A program made the position numbers and the translations under genes. Positions 43,424 through 52,726 of a stretch of 64,000 nucleotides of DNA are shown here, in pieces (positions within the stretch are counted from its first letter, which is position 1; each line of letters begins with the position of its first letter). Origin of the DNA: Pseudoxanthobacter soli DSM 19599 (lineage in GTDB: Bacteria > Pseudomonadota > Alphaproteobacteria > Rhizobiales > Segnochrobactraceae). Below the pieces are notes generated by a model. It was not told where the DNA came from. It made no database searches and saw only the letters and a list, made by a program, of their open reading frames with translations. The stretch is from NCBI RefSeq assembly GCF_900148505.1, contig NZ_FRXO01000008.1, positions 1-64,000 of the forward strand, written 5' to 3'.

Positions 43424-44119
43424 TCACGCCCCGGCAGGCGCCTGGAAATTCCGGGCCTGGGAGATGGTCGCGAGCGCGGTGACGAACAGCATCACGCCGG
43501 CGACGACGAGCAGCCAGCCGCCGAAGTTGCGATAGGCGACGACGCCGACGATGCCGCCGATCAGGAACGACATGATGGTGTAGACGTGCAGCCGCAGCTT
43601 GTTCCAGTTGCGGCCGCGCTCTGTGCGGGGCTCGCGGCCGCGCATGATGTCGAACGCCATGGCGAGTTCGATGCCGATGTCGGTGGCCGTGCCGGAAACG
43701 TGGGTGGTGCGGACGCGCGCGCCGGAAATGCGGGTCACCACCGCGTTCTGCAGGCCCATCAGGAAGGCGAGGCCGAGCACCATCACCGCCGCGCGCCACG
43801 CATCCAAGAGCCAGAGGTCGGCGCAGCCGAGGATGCCGAGCAGCAGTCCCTCCGCGAGGATGATGTAGGCATAGACCCGGTGCATCCGCCGCCGCCGGCC
43901 GGCATTGATGAGCAGCGTCGAGACGGCCGAGCCGCCGATGAACGTCAGCACGATGGCGAAATAGAACAGGCCCGCGCTCCATTGCGCGAAGGCGAAGTGA
44001 TCGGAGAGCGCCGAGACGTTGCCGGTCATGTTGGCCGAGAAGAACCCGACCGCATAGAACGCCGCCGCGTTGAGTCCGCCCGCCACCGCCGCCAGCAGCG
44101 ACGCCAGCCGGCGGTCCAT
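43424..44119 (-). CDS. DUF1275 (YoaK-like) membrane protein
   Basis: A 231-residue protein with six to seven predicted helices and the family marks FFSANMTGNVSALS, GLQNAVVTRISGARVRTTHVSGTATDIG and a basic loop (RTERGRNWNKLRLH). Function unknown; the family is proposed to include transporters. ATG 44119 has AGGAACG before it; longer frames to 44371 are not supported. Confidence 0.85.
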   Translation of the reverse strand: MDRRLASLLAAVAGGLNAAAFYAVGFFSANMTGNVSALSDHFAFAQWSAGLFYFAIVLTFIGGSAVSTLLINAGRRRRMHRVYAYIILAEGLLLGILGCADLWLLDAWRAAVMVLGLAFLMGLQNAVVTRISGARVRTTHVSGTATDIGIELAMAFDIMRGREPRTERGRNWNKLRLHVYTIMSFLIGGIVGVVAYRNFGGWLLVVAGVMLFVTALATISQARNFQAPAGA

Positions 44120-44452
44120 CTCGTCGTTCCTGTGCTCACCCTCTCGTACCAGCATCGCACTGGAATCCTTGCAATCTCGCGCCGGCCCAACGCCGTTGGG
44201 GCCGGGTTTGACCCCAGCCGCGCACGATGCCGAATGTTCGCTGACCCGATGCCGCTTCGCCCGGGAGGCCCGCGTCGCGGCCGTCCCGGAGGGACCTCGG
44301 CACCCGACCGCGCGTCCGGCCACGCCGATCGGGGAGAACAACGGCATACGCCTCCCGCACGCCCGGCTCAAGCGGGAGCACGCGCCGTCGGGAAAATCGG
44401 GGCGTCGCTGCCGGATGTCGACCGACCGACGGGAGCGAGATACGGCGTCCGG
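44120..44452. other. Intergenic region with one hairpin
   Basis: 333 bases between chrA and the DUF1275 gene. It holds CCCAAC-GCC-GTTGGG (44186-44200), extended by CCGG/CCGG, which could end chrA transcription. No gene or further signal is seen. Confidence 0.4.
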
Positions 44453-45682
44453 TCAGGCGGCGCCGCCCATCGCGCCCCCGATCGCGCCCGCGGCCGCGAG
44501 CGCCGCGACGACGACCCACGGCGGCATCTTCCACACGGTCAGGGCGAGGAAGCCCGCGAGCGCCAGCGCGAAATCAGCCGGGCGGAACACGGCGCTCGTC
44601 CACACCGGATCATAGAGGGCGGCGCCGAGAATGCCGACGACGGCCGCGTTGGCGCCGCGCATCGCCGCCTGCACATCGGGGCGATGGCCGATGGCTTCGC
44701 GAAAGGGCAGCATGCCGTAGACCAGCAAGAGGCCCGGCAGAAAAATCGCGCCGAGCGCGATGGCCGCGCCGGCGAGGCCGTTGGGCGCCGGGGCGACCAC
44801 GGCGCCGAGATAGGCGGCGAACGTGAACAGCGGCCCCGGCACCGCCTGCGCGAGGCCGTAGCCGGCGAGGAAGGCCTCGTTCGTGGCCCATCCCGGCGTG
44901 ACGACCTCGGCCTGGAGCAGCGGCAGCACGACGTGCCCGCCGCCGAACACCAGCGCGCCGGAGCGATAGAACGCATCGAACAGCGACACGCCCGGCAGGC
45001 CGGTCGCGGCCGCAAGAAGCGGCGGCAGCACGAACAGCGCCGCAAACAGGACGAGGGCGACGACGCCGTTGCGGCGCGAGACCGGGAAGCGGAGTGCGTC
45101 GCCGGCGGCAGCGGGGCCTGACCGACAGAGCCCGAGGCCCGCGACGGCTCCAAACCCGATCGCGGCGACCTGCCCGATCGCGCCGCCGACGAACACGACG
45201 ATGGCGACCGCGGCGAGCGCGATGCCGGCGCGTTCCCGGTCCGGTGTCAGCGTGCGTGCCATGCCCCAGATCGCCTGGGCCACGACCGCGACGGCGACCA
45301 GCTTCAAGCCGTGCAGCAGGCCTTCGGCCACCGGCCCGGAGACGGTGGAGGCGCCGAGGGCGAAGGCGACCATCACCAGCGCCGACGGCGCCGTGAAGCC
45401 GAGCCACGCGGCGAGACCGCCGGCAAGGCCGTTGCCGCGCAGGAGCCCGAGCGCGAACCCGACCTGGCTGGACGCCGGCCCGGGCAGGAACTGGCAGAGG
45501 GCCACCAGATCGCCGTAGCCGTCTTCGTCGATCCACCGGCGGCGGACGACGAGTTCGGTGCGGAAATAGCCGAGATGGGCGATCGGCCCGCCGAAGGACG
45601 TGAGCCCGAGCTTCAGGAAAACGGCCAGCACTTCCCATGCCGAGCCGCCGCCCCGATCCGAATGCCCGGTCCCGTCCCGCAT
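44453..45682 (-). CDS. chrA: Chromate transporter (long form)
   Basis: A 409-residue membrane protein made of two homologous halves, the usual LCHR layout. Half one has TSFGGPIAHLGYFR and QFLPGPASSQVG; half two has FGGGHVVLPLL and GLAQAVPGPLFTFA. It exports chromate, or in some members acts on other oxyanions. There is no chrB regulator next to it. ATG 45682 is the only start near the family N-terminus. Confidence 0.9.
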   Translation of the reverse strand: MRDGTGHSDRGGGSAWEVLAVFLKLGLTSFGGPIAHLGYFRTELVVRRRWIDEDGYGDLVALCQFLPGPASSQVGFALGLLRGNGLAGGLAAWLGFTAPSALVMVAFALGASTVSGPVAEGLLHGLKLVAVAVVAQAIWGMARTLTPDRERAGIALAAVAIVVFVGGAIGQVAAIGFGAVAGLGLCRSGPAAAGDALRFPVSRRNGVVALVLFAALFVLPPLLAAATGLPGVSLFDAFYRSGALVFGGGHVVLPLLQAEVVTPGWATNEAFLAGYGLAQAVPGPLFTFAAYLGAVVAPAPNGLAGAAIALGAIFLPGLLLVYGMLPFREAIGHRPDVQAAMRGANAAVVGILGAALYDPVWTSAVFRPADFALALAGFLALTVWKMPPWVVVAALAAAGAIGGAMGGAA

Positions 45683-45880
45683 CGCCGTCGCCCCGCTTCA
45701 TCGCCCGGGCGATCCGGATGCCCGCGCACGCCCCCGAGGGGACGAACGCCTGCGATCATGCCGCGCGGTGGCGGGATCGGACGGATGCCGTCTGTCGTCG
45801 AAACCCGACACGATCGATGCGGTCTGTCCGGCCTTCCGTCAACCCGTATCGGGCGCGATGGCGGTCGGGCCGCGCCCGGC

Positions 45881-46843
45881 TCACTCCGCGGCGGCAAGGC
45901 TCTCTTCGCAGAGCACGAAGAAGTCGCGCTCGGCGGCGGCCCTGTAGGCGCTTTCATATTGCTGGCGCACCAGGGCGGAGACGAACATCGGCACATGGTC
46001 GGCGCGGGCGGTGTCGATGATGATGTCGAAGTCCTTCATCATCTGCGCCACGGTGAAGGCGGGCGTGTAGTCGCCGCTTTCGATCAGCGCGCGCTTGTAG
46101 CCGATCAGCGGCGAGGCCACCGCGCTCTGGCAGATCACCTCCATCATGTCGCGGATGTCGATGTCGCCCCGCCGGCCGAGGGCGAGTGCCTCCGCCACCA
46201 ATGAGGCGGTGCCGCCGACGAGGGTGTTGAGCACGAGTTTGAGATAACGCGCCTGCTCGTCCTCGCCGACATAGAAGCGGCGCGCCGACAGGCGGGCGAG
46301 CAGCGGCTCCACCGCGTCATAGGCCGCGCGGGGCCCGGAGGCGAGCACGGACAGCGTGCCGGCCTCGGCCATGACGGTGCTGCCGGAGACCGGTGCGCGC
46401 ACATAGCCGATGCCGCGTTCGGCCAGGGCCGCCGCCACCCTGCGCGAGATCGCGGGCGAGACGGTGCTCATCTCCACCAGGATCGCGCCGGGGGCGAGCC
46501 GCGCCGCGAGCCCGGCCTCGCCCAGCACCACGGCGGCGAGCACCGTGTCGTTCGGGATCATCGAGAACACGATCCCGGCCTCGGCGGCGAGCGCCGGGAC
46601 GTCGAAGCCGGTTTCGGCGCCGCTGGCGGCGGCGGCGGCGCGGTTGCCGGCGTCCGGCTCGGAGACGACGAGGCGATGGCCGGCCTCGACGAGGCGACGG
46701 ATCATGGGGCCGCCCATCTTGCCCGCGCCGATCCAGCCGATGGTGCGCGGGCGGGCGGCGGCGTCGCGCGGCCCGCCGGTGCCGCCTGTGCCGCCGGTTC
46801 CGCCTGTGCCGCCGGTTCCTGGGGATGCGGTTTCAATGCTCAT
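45881..46843 (-). CDS. NAD(P)-dependent beta-hydroxyacid dehydrogenase (HIBADH family), copy 1
   Basis: A 320-residue enzyme. The Rossmann motif is GWIGAGKMGGPM (about 35-46); RAPVSGST holds the substrate-binding region and VLNTLVGG contains the catalytic-type segment (Lys usual in this family precedes it: LKLVLN). The N-terminus has an unusual repeated GGT stretch (residues 9-24). It is the last gene of the hydroxyquinol operon and may oxidise or reduce a small acid. It is clearly paralogous to the gene at 59452. AGCATG start with weak ribosome site. Confidence 0.85.
   Translation of the reverse strand: MSIETASPGTGGTGGTGGTGGTGGPRDAAARPRTIGWIGAGKMGGPMIRRLVEAGHRLVVSEPDAGNRAAAAASGAETGFDVPALAAEAGIVFSMIPNDTVLAAVVLGEAGLAARLAPGAILVEMSTVSPAISRRVAAALAERGIGYVRAPVSGSTVMAEAGTLSVLASGPRAAYDAVEPLLARLSARRFYVGEDEQARYLKLVLNTLVGGTASLVAEALALGRRGDIDIRDMMEVICQSAVASPLIGYKRALIESGDYTPAFTVAQMMKDFDIIIDTARADHVPMFVSALVRQQYESAYRAAAERDFFVLCEESLAAAE
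46772..46820 (-). repeat. Short tandem repeat encoding (GGT)n
   Basis: Plus-strand units GCCGCCTGT/GCCGCCGGTTCC alternate about five times and encode the Gly-Gly-Thr run near the N-terminus of the dehydrogenase. Such repeats can vary in copy number. Confidence 0.6.
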
Positions 46844-46909
46844 GTTCGGTGCTCGCGCTTGACCGGGAGGGCGGCGGACGGGACCGCGCCGCCGCTCGCC
46901 GGATCGGAT

Positions 46910-47845
46910 TCAGGACAGCGGTTCGGCCGGGGCGGCGCGGCGCCGCATCAGGCGGAAATCCCATTCCACCACCCGTTTCGGCGCCTCGCCCGCGCCGGCC
47001 GCAGCCGGTTCGTCGAGATCGCGGAGCGTGGCGATCAGGCTCTCCTTGACGCCGAACACGGCGTCGGATTCGAGATAGGGGTCGCCCGGCATGAAGATGT
47101 GGGTCGTCACCGGCTCGTAGCCGTCGGCGGCGACGATGAAGTGGATGTGCGCCGGCCGGTAGGGATGGCGGCCGAGGGCGATCAGGAGCCGGCCGACCGG
47201 GCCATCGTGGGGAATGGCGTAGTATTGCGGCACGATGGAGCGGAACCAGAACCGGCCCTCGTCGTCGGCCTCGAACAGGCCGCGCAGGTTCATCTCCGGC
47301 TGGAGGCCCTGCTGCTGCACGTCGTAGAAGCCGTCGCCGTTGGCCTGCCAGACATCGAGCAGCGCGTGGGGGATGGGCCGGCCGGCCTCGTCGGTGACAC
47401 GGCCGCGCACCAGCACAGGCTCGCCGATGCCGTCGAGGCAGATGCTGTCGCCGAGCGCGCGGCGCGGCGCGTTCTCGACGTGGAACGGGCCGAGCACGGT
47501 CGATTCCGTGGTGCCGCCGCCCTTGTCGTGGTTGATGGCGTCGACCAGCATCGAGGCACCGAGCACGTCGGACAGGAGGATGAACTCCTGGCGCCAGTCG
47601 GAGCAGATCTGGCCGGTACGGGTGAGGAAGTCGATGGCCGCCGCCCATTCCTCGGTGGTCAGCTCGACCTCCTTGATGGCGGCGTGCAGATGGCGCACGA
47701 GAGCGCTCATGATCGTCTTGAGCCGGTCGTCCGGGCACCCCTCCATGCGCGCGATCACCACGTCGGCGGAGTTGGCGGCGGTGAAGTAGCCGATCGGCGT
47801 GCTCTCTGCCCCGGAGGCCGGCCGGGGGGCTGTGTGCGAAGGCAT
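46910..47845 (-). CDS. Hydroxyquinol 1,2-dioxygenase
   Basis: A 311-residue intradiol dioxygenase. It opens the ring of 1,2,4-trihydroxybenzene to maleylacetate with Fe(III). The N-terminal helical dimerisation domain (about 35-120) is followed by the beta-sandwich. Iron ligands are in DGFYDV (Tyr174), PQYYAI (Tyr208), and RPAHIHF (His233, His235). The pattern LGPFHVENAP and VLVRGRV is that of the hydroxyquinol subgroup (GraB, TftH type), not catechol dioxygenase. It lies 78 bases after the maleylacetate reductase gene, the next step of the pathway. Confidence 0.93.
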   Translation of the reverse strand: MPSHTAPRPASGAESTPIGYFTAANSADVVIARMEGCPDDRLKTIMSALVRHLHAAIKEVELTTEEWAAAIDFLTRTGQICSDWRQEFILLSDVLGASMLVDAINHDKGGGTTESTVLGPFHVENAPRRALGDSICLDGIGEPVLVRGRVTDEAGRPIPHALLDVWQANGDGFYDVQQQGLQPEMNLRGLFEADDEGRFWFRSIVPQYYAIPHDGPVGRLLIALGRHPYRPAHIHFIVAADGYEPVTTHIFMPGDPYLESDAVFGVKESLIATLRDLDEPAAAGAGEAPKRVVEWDFRLMRRRAAPAEPLS

Positions 47846-47923
47846 CGGTGTTCCCTCCCTTGTCGTTTAGGGCCGGCGACCGGGCAGCGACTGGCGCCCG
47901 CGCGGCTCGGCCGGGATTTTCTC

Positions 47924-49000
47924 TCAGGCGGCCGGATCGGAAGGCGCGCGGCCGGCGAAGGCCGCGGCGATCAGCGCGCGCACGGCATCGCGGTCGAACG
48001 GGCGCGGATTCCAGTAGGGATTGGCGACGGCGAGATCGGCCGCCCGGTCGATGCCGTCGGCCGGCATGCCGATGGCCTCGAGCGCTGTCGGCGCCCCGAC
48101 GGCGCGCGCGAGGCGGTGGAGCCGCAGGGCCGGATCGCCCTCGCCTTCCCCGAGCGCGCGGTCGAGCGCGGCCATCGCCTCCGGCGCGGCCGGCGCGTTG
48201 AAGGCGACGACGTGGGGCAGCACGACGGCGTGGGTCTCGGCGTGGGGCAGGTCGAAGCTGCCGCCGAGAACGTGGCAGAGCTTGTGGTGCAGCGCCATGC
48301 CGACGGCGCCGAGCACCGCGCCGCAGAGCCAGGCGCCGTAGAGCGCACGGCTGCGGGCCTCGCGGTCGGCCGGATCGCGCACGATCGCCGGCAGCGCGGC
48401 GGCGAGCGCGCGCACGCCGTCCTCCGCCATCAGCGAGACGATGGGGTTGCGGTCGCGGGCATAGAGGCCCTCGACGGCGTGCGCGATGGCATTGAGGCCG
48501 CTGGTGGCCGACAGGCCCGCCGGCAGCGACAGCGTCAGCGCGGGATCGTAGACGACCGCTTCCGGCAGGATGCGGCGGTCGCGGCGGGTGGTCTTCACGC
48601 CGTTCTCGGTCTCGCCGAGGATCGGCGTCATCTCCGAGCCGGCATAGGTGGTGGGCACCACGAGCTGCGGCAGGTCGGTGCGCCAGGCGATGGCCTTGCC
48701 GAGCCCGGTGGTGGAGCCGCCGCCGACGGCCAGCGTGGCGTCGGCACCGGTCTCGCGCAGCACGCCGAGCGCGGTCTCCGTCACGTCGGTCGGCGTGTGC
48801 ATCACCGCGCCGGCGAACAGGCCCGCGACCCGCGGACCGAGCATCACCGCGATGCGCTCGGCCTCAGCCCGCTGCGGCGGCGTCGCCAGCACCAGGACGC
48901 GCGAGACGCCGAGGCGGTCGACCTCGTCGGCGAGCCGGTCGAGGCTGCCCCAGCCGAACACCACGCGGCTCGGCAGCGCCTCGTAAACGAACGGGTCCAT
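47924..49000 (-). CDS. Maleylacetate reductase
   Basis: A 358-residue iron-containing alcohol dehydrogenase-like enzyme. AVGGGSTTGLGKAIAW and VVPTTYAGSEMTPILGET are hallmarks of maleylacetate reductases; the metal-site histidines appear in NAIAHAVE, HHKLCHVLGG and DLPHAETHA. It reduces maleylacetate to 3-oxoadipate using NAD(P)H, completing the lower hydroxyquinol pathway with the dioxygenase. 31 bases behind the upstream dehydrogenase gene. Confidence 0.93.
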   Translation of the reverse strand: MDPFVYEALPSRVVFGWGSLDRLADEVDRLGVSRVLVLATPPQRAEAERIAVMLGPRVAGLFAGAVMHTPTDVTETALGVLRETGADATLAVGGGSTTGLGKAIAWRTDLPQLVVPTTYAGSEMTPILGETENGVKTTRRDRRILPEAVVYDPALTLSLPAGLSATSGLNAIAHAVEGLYARDRNPIVSLMAEDGVRALAAALPAIVRDPADREARSRALYGAWLCGAVLGAVGMALHHKLCHVLGGSFDLPHAETHAVVLPHVVAFNAPAAPEAMAALDRALGEGEGDPALRLHRLARAVGAPTALEAIGMPADGIDRAADLAVANPYWNPRPFDRDAVRALIAAAFAGRAPSDPAA

Positions 49001-49031
49001 CGTCCATATCCTCCAGTGACGCGGCGGGCCG

Positions 49032-50015
49032 TCACCCGGCCGTGAGCGTGACCTTGATGCAGCGGTCGGACTGCTTGCCGAGTTCGAACGCTCGCACCGC
49101 CTCCGCCAGCGGGAAGCTGTGGGTCTGGATCGGCGAGAGATCGAGACCGGTGCGCTCCAGGAAGCGGATCGCGGCAGGCCAGACGCCGGGGGAGCCGATG
49201 CAGCCCTTCACGGTGAGATTGCGCATCTGGATGTTGCCGAGATGGGAGGCGACCTTGCGGCCGATATTGATGCCGACCATCGAGACGCGGCCTTCCTCGC
49301 GGGCGAGATCGAACACCGAGCCGAGCGAGGCGTCGTGGCCGGACGCCTCGACGACGAGATCGGCACCGACGCCGCCGGTGAGGTCCATCACGCGGGCGGT
49401 GACATCCTCGGCCACGGGATCGATCGCCTCCGCGGCGCCGAGCGCGAGCGCGGTGGTGCGGCGGTGGGCGATGGGATCGACCACGATCACCCGCGCGCCC
49501 ATGCCGATGGCGGCCGCCGCGGAAACGAGGCCGATGGTGCCGCCGCCGGATACGACCACGGTTTCCGCCGCATTGGTGCCGCCGGACCGCATCACCGCGT
49601 AGTAGCCGCAGGTGAAGGGCTCGATCAGCGACGCCTTGCGGTCATCGATGGCGTCGGGAAGCTTGTGCAGCCATTCCGGCCGCGCGGTGAAATATTCCCG
49701 GTCGGCCCCGTCGAGCGAGAAGCCGAAATGATGGAGCCGGTCCGGCAGGCGCACCACGCACTCGCCCACCACGCGATCGCCCGGCTTGAAGCCCGTGACG
49801 GCGCGACCGACCTCAACCACCTCGCCGCACCACTCGTGGCCGGGCGTGACGGGATAGCTGATCGGGATGATGTAGCGGCCCGCGAGCAGTTCGTAGTCGG
49901 AATGGCAGATGCCGACGGCCTTCATCGTGAGAAGGACTTCGTTCTCGTCGATCTCAGGCATCGGCACGTCGCGGACGACCGGGCGGTCGGGCGCCTCGAA
50001 GATCAGCGCTTTCAT
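49032..50015 (-). CDS. Zinc-dependent medium-chain dehydrogenase, first of two
   Basis: A 327-residue MDR enzyme of the sorbitol/threonine dehydrogenase type. The catalytic zinc site is visible (GICHSDYE with Cys37 and the following His, GHEWCGE with His/Glu); the Rossmann motif is SGGGTIGL and EASG follows. The loop with four Cys for structural zinc is missing (it reads ECVVRLPDRLHHFGF), as in some polyol dehydrogenases. Probably oxidises a hydroxyl of a polyol or cyclitol taken up by the operon's ABC importer. Confidence 0.88.
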   Translation of the reverse strand: MKALIFEAPDRPVVRDVPMPEIDENEVLLTMKAVGICHSDYELLAGRYIIPISYPVTPGHEWCGEVVEVGRAVTGFKPGDRVVGECVVRLPDRLHHFGFSLDGADREYFTARPEWLHKLPDAIDDRKASLIEPFTCGYYAVMRSGGTNAAETVVVSGGGTIGLVSAAAAIGMGARVIVVDPIAHRRTTALALGAAEAIDPVAEDVTARVMDLTGGVGADLVVEASGHDASLGSVFDLAREEGRVSMVGINIGRKVASHLGNIQMRNLTVKGCIGSPGVWPAAIRFLERTGLDLSPIQTHSFPLAEAVRAFELGKQSDRCIKVTLTAG

Positions 50016-50147
50016 CGGGTGTCTCCTCCTTCGTCTGCCTCTTGTCGGACAAGGCTCACCCGTTCGCCCGGCTGGGTACGCCGGGCGCCGGATGGTCCGG
50101 GACTTTCCTCTAAGCCGCGTCCGCCGCCGGGGCGGCCGGCCGTTTGC

Positions 50148-51146
50148 TCAGCGCACGGGCTCGATGGCCCGCGAGCGCGATGCCGCGACGATCGCCTCCA
50201 GCAGCGCGATGTTGTCGACGAGCTGCTCGCCGGTGATCGGATAGGGCGCCTTGCCCTCCACCGCGCGGCCGAACGCCTCGAGATTCCAGAGCACCGGCTC
50301 GGCGGGGCCGACCTCCTCGACCCGGATGGGCTCGCCCTTGAGGCCGGACGTGACGACCCAGCCGTCCGGCGCCTCGACATGGGCCTTGTCGCGGATGTCG
50401 ATCCAGCCGGCGGTGCCGTAGACGGCGAAGCGCGACACGAACGGATAGCCGAGCGAGGCCGAAATGTAGGCGGTGCCGCCGCCGTGAAAGCGGACATAGG
50501 CGCTCATGGTATCGCCCGAGGGCAGGCCGGAGGCGAGGTTCTCGCAGCTCACGACCACCTCCCGCGCCGGCCCCATCAGCGCGACCGACAGGTCGGTGAG
50601 GTGGATGCCGGTCGCCGTCATGCCGCCGGCCGGCGCGTGGGCGGGATCGAGCCGCCAGTTGGACGGATCGAGCGACAGGAACTTGTCGTGGCTGAAATTC
50701 GCCTCGATCTGGACGATGCGGCCGAGGCTGCCGTCGGCGGCGCGCTTCAGGAGATCGGCCATCGGCGGCTCGAACCGGCGCTCGTGGCCCATGCCGAGCA
50801 CCACGCCCGCCTCCCGACAACGCGCGACGGCGGCCTCTGCGCCGGCCCGGGTCAGCGCGAGCGGCTTCTCGCAGAACACATGCTTGCCGGCGGTCGCGGC
50901 GCGGGCGATCTGTTCCTCGTGCAGGGCGTGGGGCGTCGCCAGCACCACGGCATCGACCGCCGGGTCGGCCAGCGCCTCGCCGAGATCGGCGCCGAGCACG
51001 ATGCCGTGCCGGCCGGCGAAGTCCGCCGCCGCCGCCACGTTCGGCTCGACGGCGCGGACGATGCGCACCCCGTCGCTGTGGCCCTGGACCACGTCCGTCA
51101 TCTTGCGGCCCCACCAGCCGAGGCCGACCATCGCAAGGTTGATCAT
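50148..51146 (-). CDS. Gfo/Idh/MocA family oxidoreductase
   Basis: A 332-residue NAD(P)-dependent enzyme. It has GLGWWGRKM (8-16), the cofactor/active-site block CEKPLALT with the catalytic Lys, and TGIHLTDLS (Asp/His pair of the family). Relatives include inositol 2-dehydrogenase and glucose-fructose oxidoreductase. In this operon it is a good candidate for oxidising a sugar or cyclitol ring. 26 bases after the YciI gene. Confidence 0.9.
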   Translation of the reverse strand: MINLAMVGLGWWGRKMTDVVQGHSDGVRIVRAVEPNVAAAADFAGRHGIVLGADLGEALADPAVDAVVLATPHALHEEQIARAATAGKHVFCEKPLALTRAGAEAAVARCREAGVVLGMGHERRFEPPMADLLKRAADGSLGRIVQIEANFSHDKFLSLDPSNWRLDPAHAPAGGMTATGIHLTDLSVALMGPAREVVVSCENLASGLPSGDTMSAYVRFHGGGTAYISASLGYPFVSRFAVYGTAGWIDIRDKAHVEAPDGWVVTSGLKGEPIRVEEVGPAEPVLWNLEAFGRAVEGKAPYPITGEQLVDNIALLEAIVAASRSRAIEPVR

Positions 51147-51172
51147 ATGCGTCGCTCCCTCCGGCCGGGGCC

Positions 51173-51460
51173 TCAGGCCCTGTTGTCCATGCGCTTCAGG
51201 AAGGGGTTGATCGAAACCGTCTCCCAGACCCCCGCGTGGAAGAATGGATCGTTGCGGTGGAAGGCCTCCACCGCCGCGCGATCCGCCGCCTCCACCAGGA
51301 AGAAGCTGCCGATCATGGTCTCGCCGTCGTCGGCGACGAGCGGACCCGAAATGACGATCGCGACCGGCGGCGCGGAGAGATAGGCCTTGTGCGCGTCGTA
51401 GTTGGCGAGCCGCGTCGGCAGCGCGCCGGGCTTGTCGAGGCAGTGGATCACGAAATGCAT
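51173..51460 (-). CDS. YciI-like protein
   Basis: A 95-residue protein with the ferredoxin-like alpha/beta fold of the YCII family. It has HFVIHCLDKPGALPTRLANYDAHKAYL and PFFHAGVWETVSINPF; the conserved His-Asp pair of the family would be His25 in DAHKAYL and Asp in NDPF. YciI homologues such as TftG in 2,4,5-T degradation act on chlorohydroxyquinol in pathways with the same dioxygenase and maleylacetate reductase. So it may catalyse an elimination or tautomerisation before ring opening. ATG 51460 chosen as the family start. Confidence 0.8.
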   Translation of the reverse strand: MHFVIHCLDKPGALPTRLANYDAHKAYLSAPPVAIVISGPLVADDGETMIGSFFLVEAADRAAVEAFHRNDPFFHAGVWETVSINPFLKRMDNRA

Positions 51461-51521
51461 GGCAAGCTCATTTGATAGGATGAATGCGAAAGATCGAACC
51501 CGGAGGGCAAGCCGCCCGGCC

Positions 51522-52589
51522 TCAGGTGCGAACGAGGATCTTGAGATGGTGGCCCGCGGGATCGAGCAGGGCCTCGAAGCCCTTCTCAACCACGTCGTCG
51601 GCGGCGATCTCGCCGGTCACGACGCGCTCGACCGGGAACAGCCCGGCCTCGATCATGCCGGCGATGCGCGGCCACACCTGCACCGGGTAGCACCACGTCG
51701 CCTCGACGGTGATGTCCTTCAATGCCCACAGCATGGCGTCGATGGAGGCCGGCCGCACATGAAGGCCGGTCTGCACCACCACCCCCTGGCGGCGCACCAC
51801 GGCGACGCAGGTGTTGAGCGAGCGCTCGTTGCCGACGCATTCGATGGCGACGTCGGCGCCGACGCCGTCCTCGGTGTGGTCGCGCACCACGGTTACGGCA
51901 TCCTCTGCCGTCGGATCGATGCCGATCGCTCCGGGCACGAGGCCGACCGCCATCCGGCGGCGGGTGGCGTTCGGTTCGGAGACGAAGATGCGGGCAGCGC
52001 CGGCAGCCCGCGCCGCGAGCACGGTGAGCGCGCCGATCGGCCCGGCCCCGGAGACGAACACCGTCGAGCCCGCCGTGACCCGGCCGCGATCGACGCCGTA
52101 GAGCGCGACGGCCGCCGGCTCGATCATCGCCGCCTGGATGTCGGACACCCCGTCCGGAACGCGGAACACGTTGTAGTCGTTGAGGACCGCGCGTTCGGCC
52201 ATGCCGCCCCAGGCCCAGGAAAGCCCGACGCAGCCGAGCTTCTCGCTGAGATGATAGAGGCCGCGGCGGCCGTAATAATCGTCCCGCGGGGCGATGAGCG
52301 GCTGGATCGAAACCCGGTCGCCGGGCGACACGGTGGCGACGGCATCGCCCACCGCGACGACGCGGGCGGAGAACTCGTGGCCGAGGATCTGCGGCAGCAC
52401 GGCGCCGGTATAGACGTGCGGCGTCGCGGGGGTGACGATCGGACCGGCGGCATATTCGTGCAGATCGGTGCCGCAGATGCCGCAGACGATGGGCTCGACG
52501 AGCACCTGGCCGGGGGCGAGACGTTCGTCCGGCGGGGCCACGTCCTCGACGCGGATGTCCTTTCGGCCATGGAAGCGCACAGCGCGCAT
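51522..52589 (-). CDS. Zinc-dependent medium-chain dehydrogenase, second of two
   Basis: A 355-residue MDR enzyme like (R,R)-butanediol or L-threonine 3-dehydrogenase. CGICGTDLHEY and GHEFSA give the catalytic zinc ligands; SGAGPIGAL is the NAD-binding loop and ECVGNE follows. The structural-zinc cysteines are again absent (IAPRDDYYGRRG). Good ribosome site AAGGGG before ATG 52589; longer frame to 52811 rejected. A second polyol/hydroxyketone dehydrogenase of the operon. Confidence 0.88.
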   Translation of the reverse strand: MRAVRFHGRKDIRVEDVAPPDERLAPGQVLVEPIVCGICGTDLHEYAAGPIVTPATPHVYTGAVLPQILGHEFSARVVAVGDAVATVSPGDRVSIQPLIAPRDDYYGRRGLYHLSEKLGCVGLSWAWGGMAERAVLNDYNVFRVPDGVSDIQAAMIEPAAVALYGVDRGRVTAGSTVFVSGAGPIGALTVLAARAAGAARIFVSEPNATRRRMAVGLVPGAIGIDPTAEDAVTVVRDHTEDGVGADVAIECVGNERSLNTCVAVVRRQGVVVQTGLHVRPASIDAMLWALKDITVEATWCYPVQVWPRIAGMIEAGLFPVERVVTGEIAADDVVEKGFEALLDPAGHHLKILVRT

Positions 52590-52726
52590 GGGAAACCCCT
52601 TGAGGTTGGTCGGCGAAGGAGGTGGGGAGAACCCCGCCGTCTCGGCGAGACGGCGATGCTCCCGGTCTTCGTGGTCGCGGGTGTTGCCGGGCGGACGGCG
52701 GCGTTCGCCCGGCAGGTCGTCCACGC

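Noticed and set aside
46676-49045. 789-residue plus-strand frame over the dioxygenase and maleylacetate reductase
   Set aside because: Antisense shadow of two well supported enzymes.
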